DNA from: JAKBCQ01 sp021807585
Lineage (GTDB): Bacteria > Planctomycetota > Planctomycetia > Isosphaerales > Isosphaeraceae
Direction: 5' to 3'
Assembly (NCBI GenBank): GCA_027325115.1
Contig: DAHWFG010000523.1
Coordinates: forward strand, 1-14,617
Length of the DNA stretch: 14,617 nucleotides
The notes under the pieces are model-generated. The model was given only the letters and a program-made list of their open reading frames with translations, had not been told where the DNA came from and searched no databases. Positions 6,484 through 14,490 of this stretch are shown here, one piece after another. The translations under genes and the position numbers were made by a program. The first letter of the stretch is position 1; each line of letters opens with the position of its first letter.

Positions 6484-8487
6484 ATGAATCGTATGATTGT
6501 TTTGATGTCGTTGATGTTTTTAACGCGACCTTTCGGCGGATTCGCCGCGGATTCGTTCGGTCCGGCGCGATTCGGCGGCGATCTCCGCAACGCGCCTTTC
6601 TCCTTCGTCTACGACGGTCGTTCGTCGCGGGAATCGTCGGGTCGATTCGAATCGCGCGATTCGGCGGCTGCGCCGGATCCGGCGAGCAAGCGAATCGTTC
6701 GCTTCGACCGAACGACGGGACTCGAAGTCGAATTTACGTCGACTGAATACAAAGACATACCGGCATTCGAATGGGTTTTGCGATTCACGAATCGGGGCGA
6801 CCGTGCGACTCCGATCCTCGAAGGAGTGAACGCCGCCGATCTGGCGTTGTTCCAACGAGTCGAAGGCGCCGTCGTCCTACGATACGCGGAAGGCTCGACA
6901 TCGAAACCGACCGATTTTCGCCCTTACGAGGCCGAGCTCGCCGAGGATTCGCGATTCGTCGTCGGACCGAAACGGGGCCGATCGTCGGACGGAATGATGC
7001 CGTATTTTCATGTGATTCGATCCGAATCTTCGTCGGCGAGCTACGCACCGTCGGGCGTCGTTTTGGGGATCGGCTGGAGCGGTCAATGGAAGGCCGAATT
7101 CGTTCGCGAAGCCGACGGGGGGGTGCGGTTTAATGCCGGGATGGAGCGGATGCGGCTATCGTTGCGACCCGGAGAAAGCGTCCGCTCTCCGTCGATCCTC
7201 GTGATGTATCATTCGGGCGACCGCGCCGCGGGGTGGAACGCGTGGCGTCGCTTAATGCTTAAACATTTCACGCCCCGGGCGTCGGGAAAGCCCGTCGCCT
7301 TGCCGATCGCCGCGTCGGGCGCGGCGATTCCTTTCGAAAGATTTTCCGAAGCCAATCAAATCGCCGCGATCGCCAATATCGCATCCAAGAAGTTACCTAT
7401 CGACACATGGTGGGTCGATGCGGGCTGGTCCGCGGGAGTCTTTCCGGCGGGTATCGGCGATCTCGACGCCGACCCGATTCGATTTCCCCGCGGCCTTCGA
7501 CCCGTCGCCGACGCCGCGCATTCCGCGGGGCTCAAATTTCTCCTCTGGTTCGAGCCCGAACGCGTTATGCCGGGAACACAAATGTTCAAGCGGCATCCCG
7601 ATTGGACGCTCGCTCCCGGAGGTCTTGTTCCTCCTTATGTCGATCGATCGTCGTGGCGCGTTCTCGATCTCTCCAACCCCGACGCGGCGGCGTTTCTTAA
7701 ACGCCATTACTCGCAACGGATTCGCGAGTGTGGCGTCGATATTTATCGCAACGATTTCAACACCCCGCCGCATTTTCATTGGTGGAACGACGAACCCGCG
7801 GATCGGATCGGGCTTCGCGAAATTCGGCACGTCGAGGGAATCTATGAATTCTTTGATACCTTAATGCGCGAAAACCCGGGGCTCGTGATCGATAATTGCA
7901 CCGCGGGGGGTCGACGACTCGACTTCGAAATGACGCGTCGGAGCGTCGTCCTCTGGCGATCGGATCATTGCTGGGATCCGACGCCGACTCAGTGCATGCA
8001 ATACGGATTATCGTTCTGGCTGCCGCTGCACGGCATGGGAGCGATCTCGGTCGACCCCTATAAGTTTCGTAGCGGTTACGCCTCGGGCGCATCGTACGCG
8101 CTCAATTTTTACGATGCGAACGCCGATTTCTGGGTTCCGCTCTCGAATCTTATCCAAGAATATCGTTCCATTCGCGATCTTTTCTCTAAAGATTTTTATC
8201 CTTTGACTCCTTATACGCAAGCGAGCGACGCCTGGACGGCTTGCCAATATCACGATTCTGAAACGGGGCGCGGAGTGATTCAAGCGTTTCGCCGTTCCGA
8301 CGCGGCCGACGAGACGCGTCGACTCCGTCCGCGCGCACTCGATCCCCAAGCCGTGTATGTCGTGCGCGATCTCGACACGCCGAGCGAGCCGAGGGAGGTT
8401 GCGGGACGTCTTCTCGTCGACGACGGTTGGAACGTGACGATCGCACGAAAACCGGGCGCCGCCGTTCTTGTCTATCAAAAGAAATGA
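6484..8487 (+). CDS. Exported GH36-type alpha-galactosidase-like glycoside hydrolase
   Basis: A 667-residue enzyme of glycoside hydrolase clan D, closest to GH36, expected to release alpha-linked galactose or a related sugar by a retaining mechanism. A signal peptide is likely (MNRMIVLMSLMFL, ending near GGFAA). A beta-sandwich domain precedes the TIM barrel, which shows DTWWVDAGW, GLKFLLWFEPERVMPGT, YRNDFN with the probable nucleophile Asp424, IDNCTAGGRRLD, and LWRSDH with the probable acid/base Asp494. A C-terminal beta domain ends in AVLVYQKK. I chose ATG 6484 because AAGGCGGG sits 7 bases upstream and it starts the signal peptide; ATG 6424 and 6454 are in frame but lack good ribosome sites. 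The nucleophile motif YRNDFN differs from the KWDMN of classic GH36 enzymes, so specificity may differ. It probably acts in the periplasm or outside the cell, before import and catabolism by its neighbours. Confidence 0.87.
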   Translation: MNRMIVLMSLMFLTRPFGGFAADSFGPARFGGDLRNAPFSFVYDGRSSRESSGRFESRDSAAAPDPASKRIVRFDRTTGLEVEFTSTEYKDIPAFEWVLRFTNRGDRATPILEGVNAADLALFQRVEGAVVLRYAEGSTSKPTDFRPYEAELAEDSRFVVGPKRGRSSDGMMPYFHVIRSESSSASYAPSGVVLGIGWSGQWKAEFVREADGGVRFNAGMERMRLSLRPGESVRSPSILVMYHSGDRAAGWNAWRRLMLKHFTPRASGKPVALPIAASGAAIPFERFSEANQIAAIANIASKKLPIDTWWVDAGWSAGVFPAGIGDLDADPIRFPRGLRPVADAAHSAGLKFLLWFEPERVMPGTQMFKRHPDWTLAPGGLVPPYVDRSSWRVLDLSNPDAAAFLKRHYSQRIRECGVDIYRNDFNTPPHFHWWNDEPADRIGLREIRHVEGIYEFFDTLMRENPGLVIDNCTAGGRRLDFEMTRRSVVLWRSDHCWDPTPTQCMQYGLSFWLPLHGMGAISVDPYKFRSGYASGASYALNFYDANADFWVPLSNLIQEYRSIRDLFSKDFYPLTPYTQASDAWTACQYHDSETGRGVIQAFRRSDAADETRRLRPRALDPQAVYVVRDLDTPSEPREVAGRLLVDDGWNVTIARKPGAAVLVYQKK

Positions 8488-8569
8488 TCCGACCCGAGTC
8501 GGCTTCGATCGCCGCGAACTTCTTAAACCACCGGCTGCCGTTTATCAAATGGATGGAAGGCTTCTCTCG

Positions 8570-10159
8570 ATGGAAACGAATCCTATCAACAAATCCGGTT
8601 CTCACTTGCCCGCGTGGGATATCGCGGATTTGCCCGAGCCCGAGCCGCTCAGCTGGCGGAATTGGAAAAGTTTCGTCGGTCCCGGCGTGGTGATGATGGG
8701 GATACAGATCGGCGGCGGTGAATGGCTGTTTGGACCTCAGGTGACCGCGAGGTACGGCGGCGGGCTGATGTGGATCGCGACCGTCGCAATCGTACTTCAA
8801 GTGTTTTACAATCTTGAATGTGGCCGCTACGCGCTCTATTGCGGAGAGCCGGTATTGACGGGATTCATGCGGACGGCGCCGGGCGCCCGGTTTTGGTTCG
8901 GGGTGATTCTGCTGATGAACGCGGGGGCGTTGATTCCGGGTCTTTCAACACACGGAGCGGCGATCATCGCGGCGATCATACTCAATCGTCCCCCCGGCGA
9001 GGAGGATCGTCGATTGGTGCTGATTTTGGCGCATGTTTGCCTGATCGGCGTCGCGGCGCCGATTCTTGTCGGAGGCAAGGTTTATAACATGCTTCAAGCC
9101 GTGATGACGATCAAGGTTCTCTTTGTGTTGGGATTTTGTCTTACGGTGGGCGTTTTGTTCGTTTCCGTCGAGCATTGGTGGAACGTGTTCAGCGGGTTCG
9201 TCAATTTCGCGGGGGTCCCCGTGGCCGACGGTCGAGGAGGAGAGACCGTCGTGAACGCGGCGGCGTATTATCGCGAACGCGGGGTTTGGCCGACGATTTC
9301 GCTCGCCAACATCGCGGTGCTGGGGGCTTTCGCGGGTTACGCCGGCGGAGGCGGATTGGCGAATTCGACTTACAGTAATTTTGTTCGTGATAAAGGTTGG
9401 GGGATGGGTCGGCGAGTGGGCGCGATCGCGAGCGCGATCGGCGGCAAGAACATCACACTTAGCCATGTCGGTAAAATCTTTTCAATAACAGATGATAATA
9501 TGAGGCGATGGCACGGCTGGCGCCGCTACGTCCTCGCCGACCAGGCTTTCATCTGGACCGCGGGATGTTTTATGGGGATGGCTTTGCCGGCTTTGTTGTC
9601 GCTCGAATTCGCGCGTTATTCGACGCTTCAAGGAACGGCTTCGAAGCTCGATTGGGCGCAGGCGCTGATCACCGCCGACGGACTCCGCCACGCGCCCCGG
9701 TTCGGAGCGATTCTCGCCAAGGCGTTATGGGGAACGGCGCTTGTCGCCGGGCTCGCGGTGATGCTTCCCAGTCAGATGTCGATCGTCGACGATTTCAGTC
9801 GTCGCTGGACCGACGCGATCTGGACGGCGAACGCGCGGGTACGGCGCACGTTTCGACCCGATCAGGTTAAGTGGATTTATTATGCGATTCTTACCGCTTA
9901 CTTACTTTGGTCTCTTTTATTCGTAAATTTGTTCTCGACCCCCAGGCTGATGACGATCGTGATCGCGAATTTGAACAACGTCGCGATCGGATCGACTTCA
10001 TTCTTGTTGATCTGGATCAATCATCGCTTGCTTCCCCGCGCGTTGCGTCCGGGACCGGTCGCGACGATCGGAGTGCTTTGTTGCGGAACGTTCTATCTGG
10101 GTCTGGCCTTGCTCGTGTTCGTGGCTCAGGTGATCCCTCTGATTGCGCGTTCGCCGTGA
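8570..10159 (+). CDS. Nramp-related multi-pass membrane transporter lacking the metal-binding motif
   Basis: A 529-residue integral membrane protein with about 11 hydrophobic segments, resembling the planctomycete branch of Nramp (SLC11-like, LeuT fold) proteins. Segment 1 reads VGPGVVMMGIQIGGGEW, with GGGEW (residues 48-52) where true Nramp metal transporters have DPGN. Segment 6 reads GYAGGGGLANSTYSNF (256-271), followed by VRDKGWGMG, and lacks the metal-ligating MPH-type motif. Losing both sites argues against Mn/Fe transport. Its place between a glycoside hydrolase and a sugar kinase suggests a small organic substrate such as a sugar, sugar acid or lactate (inference). Start ATG 8570 has GGAAGG nine bases upstream; the frame is open back to TTG 8468, which would overlap the GH36 gene, and ATG 8549 is another option, but family-like sequence starts after 8570. 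Confidence 0.82.
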   Translation: METNPINKSGSHLPAWDIADLPEPEPLSWRNWKSFVGPGVVMMGIQIGGGEWLFGPQVTARYGGGLMWIATVAIVLQVFYNLECGRYALYCGEPVLTGFMRTAPGARFWFGVILLMNAGALIPGLSTHGAAIIAAIILNRPPGEEDRRLVLILAHVCLIGVAAPILVGGKVYNMLQAVMTIKVLFVLGFCLTVGVLFVSVEHWWNVFSGFVNFAGVPVADGRGGETVVNAAAYYRERGVWPTISLANIAVLGAFAGYAGGGGLANSTYSNFVRDKGWGMGRRVGAIASAIGGKNITLSHVGKIFSITDDNMRRWHGWRRYVLADQAFIWTAGCFMGMALPALLSLEFARYSTLQGTASKLDWAQALITADGLRHAPRFGAILAKALWGTALVAGLAVMLPSQMSIVDDFSRRWTDAIWTANARVRRTFRPDQVKWIYYAILTAYLLWSLLFVNLFSTPRLMTIVIANLNNVAIGSTSFLLIWINHRLLPRALRPGPVATIGVLCCGTFYLGLALLVFVAQVIPLIARSP

Positions 10160-10225
10160 TCAAACTCGGAATCCGCCGTCGCCACGCAGAGATAAACCAT
10201 CAATATTTGTTAAGGATTATTTTTA

Positions 10226-11563
10226 ATGATATTCCTTGGAATCGACGTCGGGTCGACGACGATTAAAGGATGCGCGCTGAATGTCGACCGGGGCGTCGTC
10301 GAAAACGTTTGCGCTCGGCCGTTCCCCGAGCCGATCGAAGGGCTTTGCAAGGGAAGGTTCGAGGTCGATCCTGAAGCCGCGGTCGAAGCGGCTCGCGAAC
10401 TTCTGGTGGAATTGTCTAAGACGGTCGACCGATATGAAGGCGTTTTCTTTTGTTCACAGATGGGGGGGCTCGTACTGACCGACGCAAACAATCGTCCGCT
10501 GACGAATTATCTCTCGTGGCGCGATCAACGATCGCTTGAGCCATATAAACAAGGCGGCGTTTCGTTTCTAGAGACGCTTAAGTCCCGAATCGACCCGGTC
10601 GATTTCGCGCGGATCGGCGCCGAGCTCGCCGCGGGCTCGGAGCTCTCGCTCTTGTTTTGGCTCTCGGCGACCGACTCCTTACCAAAGAACGGCGCGTACG
10701 CGCTCAATTTGGGAGATTACGTCGTCGCCAGGCTTTGTCATACGACTCCCAAAACCGAATACACACTCGCTCTGGGGGCGGTCGATCTGTTGACTCGTGA
10801 TCGCCCGTACGCGCTTTATCGGCGACTCGGTCTCGATCGCGTCGGCAGGCCCGAACTCGTCGATTACGCAGAGCCGGCGGGGTCGATTACCCTGCGGGGA
10901 AGATCGACCCCCTGTTTTCCCGCGGTGGGCGATCACCAGACGGCGCTCTGGGGCGCCGGGGCGATCGAGGGAGAGTTGTCGATCAATATTTCAACGGGCT
11001 CTCAAGTAGCCATGATCGAACCTAAGCCGAAGCTTGGTCGTTATCAAACGCGGTGTTATTTTGGAGGCGGATATCTGAATACGATTACGCATCTTCCGGC
11101 GGGAAGGTCTCTCACGGCGTTGATCGACCTGTTGTGCGAGCTCGCGATCGCCGACGGGTCGGCGATCCGCGATCCCTGGTCGATCGTCGATCGCGCCGCG
11201 GCGGGGGTTCGCGAAACGGAAGTCGACGTATCGCTCGCGTTTTTCGCGGGTCCGACGGGGGATCGAGGCCATATCAAGAATCTTCGACTCGAGAATCTTA
11301 CCGTCGGCGATCTGTTCCGAGCGGCGTTCAAAAACATGGTCGATCATTATGAACGTTTTGCGAGTCGCTTGTCTCCCGATCGAAAGTGGAGCGGGATCGT
11401 ACTCTCGGGGTCGGCGTCGCGACGATTGCCGACGTTGACTCGGATGATCGAAGAACGCTTCAGGTTGCCGACGCACGTCGCCGCGGCGACCGAGGAGACG
11501 TTGACGGGTTTGCTCAAACTGGCGACCGAATACCGTCATCAACAAGATGGAGTAATATTATGA
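10226..11563 (+). CDS. FGGY-family carbohydrate kinase
   Basis: A 445-residue kinase that phosphorylates a sugar or polyol with ATP in the cytoplasm. The N-terminal half begins with the phosphate-binding loop GIDVGSTTIKG (residues 5-15) and has SWRDQR (97-102), a substrate-site motif of the family. The likely catalytic base is Asp236 in AVGDHQTALWGAG. INISTGSQ and the C-terminal LSGSASRRLPTL resemble the sedoheptulokinase-like branch more than classic xylulokinase or glycerol kinase. It is somewhat shorter than most FGGY kinases (about 480-520). ATG 10226 follows AAGGA with 9-base spacing in an AT-rich leader. The stop overlaps the next ATG by 4 bases, so kinase and SDR are probably translated together and act on linked steps. 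The sugar cannot be named from sequence. Confidence 0.87.
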   Translation: MIFLGIDVGSTTIKGCALNVDRGVVENVCARPFPEPIEGLCKGRFEVDPEAAVEAARELLVELSKTVDRYEGVFFCSQMGGLVLTDANNRPLTNYLSWRDQRSLEPYKQGGVSFLETLKSRIDPVDFARIGAELAAGSELSLLFWLSATDSLPKNGAYALNLGDYVVARLCHTTPKTEYTLALGAVDLLTRDRPYALYRRLGLDRVGRPELVDYAEPAGSITLRGRSTPCFPAVGDHQTALWGAGAIEGELSINISTGSQVAMIEPKPKLGRYQTRCYFGGGYLNTITHLPAGRSLTALIDLLCELAIADGSAIRDPWSIVDRAAAGVRETEVDVSLAFFAGPTGDRGHIKNLRLENLTVGDLFRAAFKNMVDHYERFASRLSPDRKWSGIVLSGSASRRLPTLTRMIEERFRLPTHVAAATEETLTGLLKLATEYRHQQDGVIL

Positions 11564-12354
11564 TACAAACACAGTTGTTTGATTTGACGGGTCGAGTCGC
11601 GGTCGTATCGGGGGGCGCCTCTGGAATGGGAAAAGCGATCGCGCTGGCTCTCGCCGAGCACGGCGCCGACGTGATGATCGCCGATCTCAACTCCGAGGGG
11701 GCGCGACGGACGGCCGAACGGATCGAGGTTCTCGGTCGCAAGGGGGTCGCGGTCGAGTGCGACGTATCAAATCCGGAGGCGATCGCGGCGCTCTTCGCAC
11801 GGCTCGATCGCGACTTCGGCCGCGTCGATTTTCTGGCGAACGTCGCGGGAGACGGGATGATTGCGAACCCTGTGGAAATGACTCTTGATGTGGTGATGCG
11901 AGTTTTTCAGAATCTCGTTTTCGGTCGATTTGTGATGTGTCAAGAGGCGGGTCGACGGATGCTCAAGCAAGGGAGCGGAAGCATCGTCAGCATCGGCTCG
12001 CTCGCGTCGGTATCGGCGCTCGGGCGAGGCCACGTCGCGTACAGCATGGCGATGGGCGCCGTGGCGCAACTGACGCGCGAACTGAGCACCGAATGGGCTC
12101 GCCGCGGGGTGCGTGTGAACGCGATCCTCCCCGCTCAGGTGTTAAACCCCGGCCTCGAGGCGCGGATCGCGGCCGATCCCTCGCTCAAGGCGAAATATCT
12201 TTCGGGAATACCACGCGGTCGCCTGGGAGCGCCCGACGATATCCGAGGCCTCGCGGTGCTTCTCGCGTCCGACGCGTCGTCGTGGATCAGCGGCGCCCTT
12301 ATCCCCATGGACGGGGGCAACCTGGCTCTCAACGCCGGCGGCACGATCGGTTGA
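11560..12354 (+). CDS. Short-chain dehydrogenase/reductase family protein with YxxxM in place of YxxxK
   Basis: A 264-residue Rossmann protein of the classical SDR family. The cofactor motif SGGASGMG (residues 17-24) is intact, Asp42 ends the second strand (MIADL), favouring NAD, and NVAG replaces NNAG. The C-terminus has the usual VNAILPAQV, ASDASSWISG and MDGGN blocks. Ser147 (SIGSLAS) and Tyr161 can be aligned with the catalytic Ser and Tyr. The position four after Tyr161, where nearly all active SDRs have Lys, is Met165 (AYSMAMGAV). The codon is plainly ATG and the frame is clean on both sides, so this is not an obvious frameshift. The protein may use a changed mechanism, act on an easy substrate, or be non-catalytic. 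Start ATG 11560 has GGAG seven bases before it and overlaps the kinase stop (ATGA). A sugar or sugar-acid dehydrogenase role is likely if it is active. Confidence 0.87.
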   Translation: MIQTQLFDLTGRVAVVSGGASGMGKAIALALAEHGADVMIADLNSEGARRTAERIEVLGRKGVAVECDVSNPEAIAALFARLDRDFGRVDFLANVAGDGMIANPVEMTLDVVMRVFQNLVFGRFVMCQEAGRRMLKQGSGSIVSIGSLASVSALGRGHVAYSMAMGAVAQLTRELSTEWARRGVRVNAILPAQVLNPGLEARIAADPSLKAKYLSGIPRGRLGAPDDIRGLAVLLASDASSWISGALIPMDGGNLALNAGGTIG

Positions 12355-12367
12355 AAGGACATAAGTG

Positions 12368-14419
12368 ATGAAAAATGCAAATGATGTTTTGATGAAATCC
12401 AGGACCGACGGCGTCCTCCGCGAGGTTTCGGCGTCTCTTTATAAATCTATGATGTTGATTCGTCGATGCGAGGAGCGGCTCGCCAAATCGCATCAACTTG
12501 GGTTGATTCACGGCGCGTGTCACACTTACGTGGGGGAGGAGGCGATCGCGGCCGGCGTTTGCGGGGCGTTGCGAAGCGACGACGTCGTCTTCAGCACGCA
12601 TCGAGGCCACGGTCACGCGCTCGCCAAAGGCCTTCCTCCGCGGGAATTGATCGCCGAGCTGTACGGCCGGTCGACGGGGTGCTCGCGCGGTCGTGGCGGA
12701 AGTATGCATTTATTCGCACCCGAGATTGGTTTGATGGGAACGAGCGGGATCGTCGGTCCGTGCATCCTTCAGGCCGCGGGGGCGGGTTACGGTTTCAAGC
12801 TGATGAACGACGATCGCGTCGCGGTCGCGTTCTTCGGCGACGGAGCGGTGAACAACGGAGCGTTTCACGAGGGGCTCAACCTCGCCGGAATCTGGAAGCT
12901 CCCGGTTTTGTTCATTTGTGAAAACAATCGCTTCGCGACCGAGGTGCCGTTCGATCAGGCCGCGGGGAATCCCGATGTCGCGGGCCGCGCTTCGTGTTAC
13001 GGGATCGCAGGAGTCGTCGTCGACGGTAACGACGTGCTCGCGGTCCGCGAAGTCGCGCTCGAAGCGGTTCGCCGCGCCCGCTCGGGGGGCGGCGCGACGC
13101 TCGTCGAATGCCTGACATATCGCACCCGCGCTCACGCCGAGGGGATGGGAGATTTCACCTACCGCACCCGCGATGAAGTGGAGGAATGGAAACGACGTTG
13201 CCCGATTCAAACGTTCCGCGACAAGATCTCGTCCGCGGGGGATCACAACGGGGGTAACGGTTTATTCATCAACAAGCACGAGCTTAATACGATTGACGAC
13301 GACGTCGAGCGATTGGTCGACGAATCCCACCGATTCGCCGAGTCGAGCGCCTGGCCCGACGCCGAATCGGCGACGATGCATGTCTTCTCGCCCGAGCCCG
13401 CGACGCCGATTCGCGAGCCCGTGATCGCGGCGAATTCGGAATCGCGTGAAATCACTTATATGAAAGCGACCTGGGAGGCGCTCGCGGGCGAAATGGCCGC
13501 GAACCCTCGGATCTTTGTCCTTGGCGAGGGGATCGGCGCACGCGGCGGCAACTTTCAAACGACCGTCGGGCTCTTCGAGAAATACGGCGCGATGCGGCTT
13601 CGCGACACCCCGATCGCCGAACGAGGATTCGTCGGACTCGCGTGCGGCGCCGCGATGATCGGGACCAGACCCGTCGTCGATTTCATGTTCGCCGATTTCG
13701 TTCTCGACGCGGTGGGCGAGATCGTCAATCAAATCGCAAAGATTCAGTATATGTCGAGTGGACGAATTCAAATGCCGATCCTGCTGCGCGGCTGCATCGG
13801 AGTCGGGCACTCGGCGGCGACGCATCACTCGGGAAGTTATTACGCGATGTATGCTTCGTTCCCGGGTCTAAGGGTCGTCGTACCGTCGACTCCGTTCGAC
13901 GCCAAGGGATTGTTGACCCGTGCGCTGCGAAGCGACGATCCCGTGCTCTTTCTCGAACCACGTGAGCTTTTGACGACGAAAGGCTTCGTGCCGGAGGAGT
14001 CGTATGAGATCGAGTTCGGCCGCGCCCGGATTTCGCGCGTCGGCGATCACGTTACGGCGGTCGCGATCGCTCGGATGGCGCGGGTCGCGATCGAGGCCGC
14101 GGAGATTCTGGCGCGCGAAGGAATATCGGTCGAGGTCGTCGATCCCCGCACGATCGCGCCCCTCGACACCGATACGATCCTTCAATCGGTCCAAAAAACG
14201 GGTCGGCTGATCATTGTCGACGAAACTTTCGGACCGTTCGGCGTCGGCGCCGAAATCGCCGCTCGGATCGCCGATCTGGGATTCGACGACCTTGACGCCC
14301 CGGTCAAACGGATCAACGTCGCGTTTTCTCCCACCCCCTACAGCCCGACGCTCGAACGCGCCGTCGTACCCAAGGTCGACGACGTCGTCGCGGCGATCCG
14401 CGATCTCATCCAGGAATAA
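12368..14419 (+). CDS. Fused E1alpha-E1beta thiamine-dependent 2-oxo acid/acetoin dehydrogenase
   Basis: A 683-residue polypeptide joining both E1 subunits, which are separate genes in most bacteria. It would decarboxylate a 2-oxo acid, or cleave acetoin, with thiamine diphosphate and pass the acyl group to lipoyl E2. The alpha part (about 1-340) has THRGHGHALAKG (His78, His81, His83), GRGGSMHLF and the ThDP motif GDGAVNN (157-163). The beta part (about 360-683) has LGEGIGARGG (Glu387), DTPIAERGFVG, GVGHSAATHH (His481), VVPSTPFDAKG and VDPRTIAPLD. The alpha part looks nearer to AcoA/PdhA-type E1 than to branched-chain E1. ATG 12368 has GAAAGGA about 8 bases upstream; the GTG just before it (12365) is also in frame. 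It starts 13 bases after the SDR stop and 71 bases before the E2 gene. In context it probably consumes pyruvate made upstream (inference). Confidence 0.93.
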   Translation: MKNANDVLMKSRTDGVLREVSASLYKSMMLIRRCEERLAKSHQLGLIHGACHTYVGEEAIAAGVCGALRSDDVVFSTHRGHGHALAKGLPPRELIAELYGRSTGCSRGRGGSMHLFAPEIGLMGTSGIVGPCILQAAGAGYGFKLMNDDRVAVAFFGDGAVNNGAFHEGLNLAGIWKLPVLFICENNRFATEVPFDQAAGNPDVAGRASCYGIAGVVVDGNDVLAVREVALEAVRRARSGGGATLVECLTYRTRAHAEGMGDFTYRTRDEVEEWKRRCPIQTFRDKISSAGDHNGGNGLFINKHELNTIDDDVERLVDESHRFAESSAWPDAESATMHVFSPEPATPIREPVIAANSESREITYMKATWEALAGEMAANPRIFVLGEGIGARGGNFQTTVGLFEKYGAMRLRDTPIAERGFVGLACGAAMIGTRPVVDFMFADFVLDAVGEIVNQIAKIQYMSSGRIQMPILLRGCIGVGHSAATHHSGSYYAMYASFPGLRVVVPSTPFDAKGLLTRALRSDDPVLFLEPRELLTTKGFVPEESYEIEFGRARISRVGDHVTAVAIARMARVAIEAAEILAREGISVEVVDPRTIAPLDTDTILQSVQKTGRLIIVDETFGPFGVGAEIAARIADLGFDDLDAPVKRINVAFSPTPYSPTLERAVVPKVDDVVAAIRDLIQE

Positions 14420-14490
14420 TTGTATCTGAGTTCGTTGAATATTACTTAGCATGATATGTTGATCAATATATTATATAGATAAGGTGTCTT
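14420..14490 (+). other. AT-rich spacer between E1 and E2 genes
   Basis: The 71 bases are very AT-rich compared with the flanking genes. They include the palindrome TTGATCAA (14459-14466) and the near-symmetrical TATATTATATA that follows it. AAGGTG at 14481-14486 is the ribosome site for the E2 ATG. No terminator-like stem is present, so E1 and E2 are probably co-transcribed. An internal promoter is possible, but I cannot pair a good -35 with a -10. Confidence 0.4.

Noticed and set aside
11560..12354. The missing SDR lysine as a frameshift artefact
   Set aside because: Residues before (GHVAY) and after (GAVAQLTREL) the site are in the same frame and family-like, so only a substitution, not a shift, explains it.
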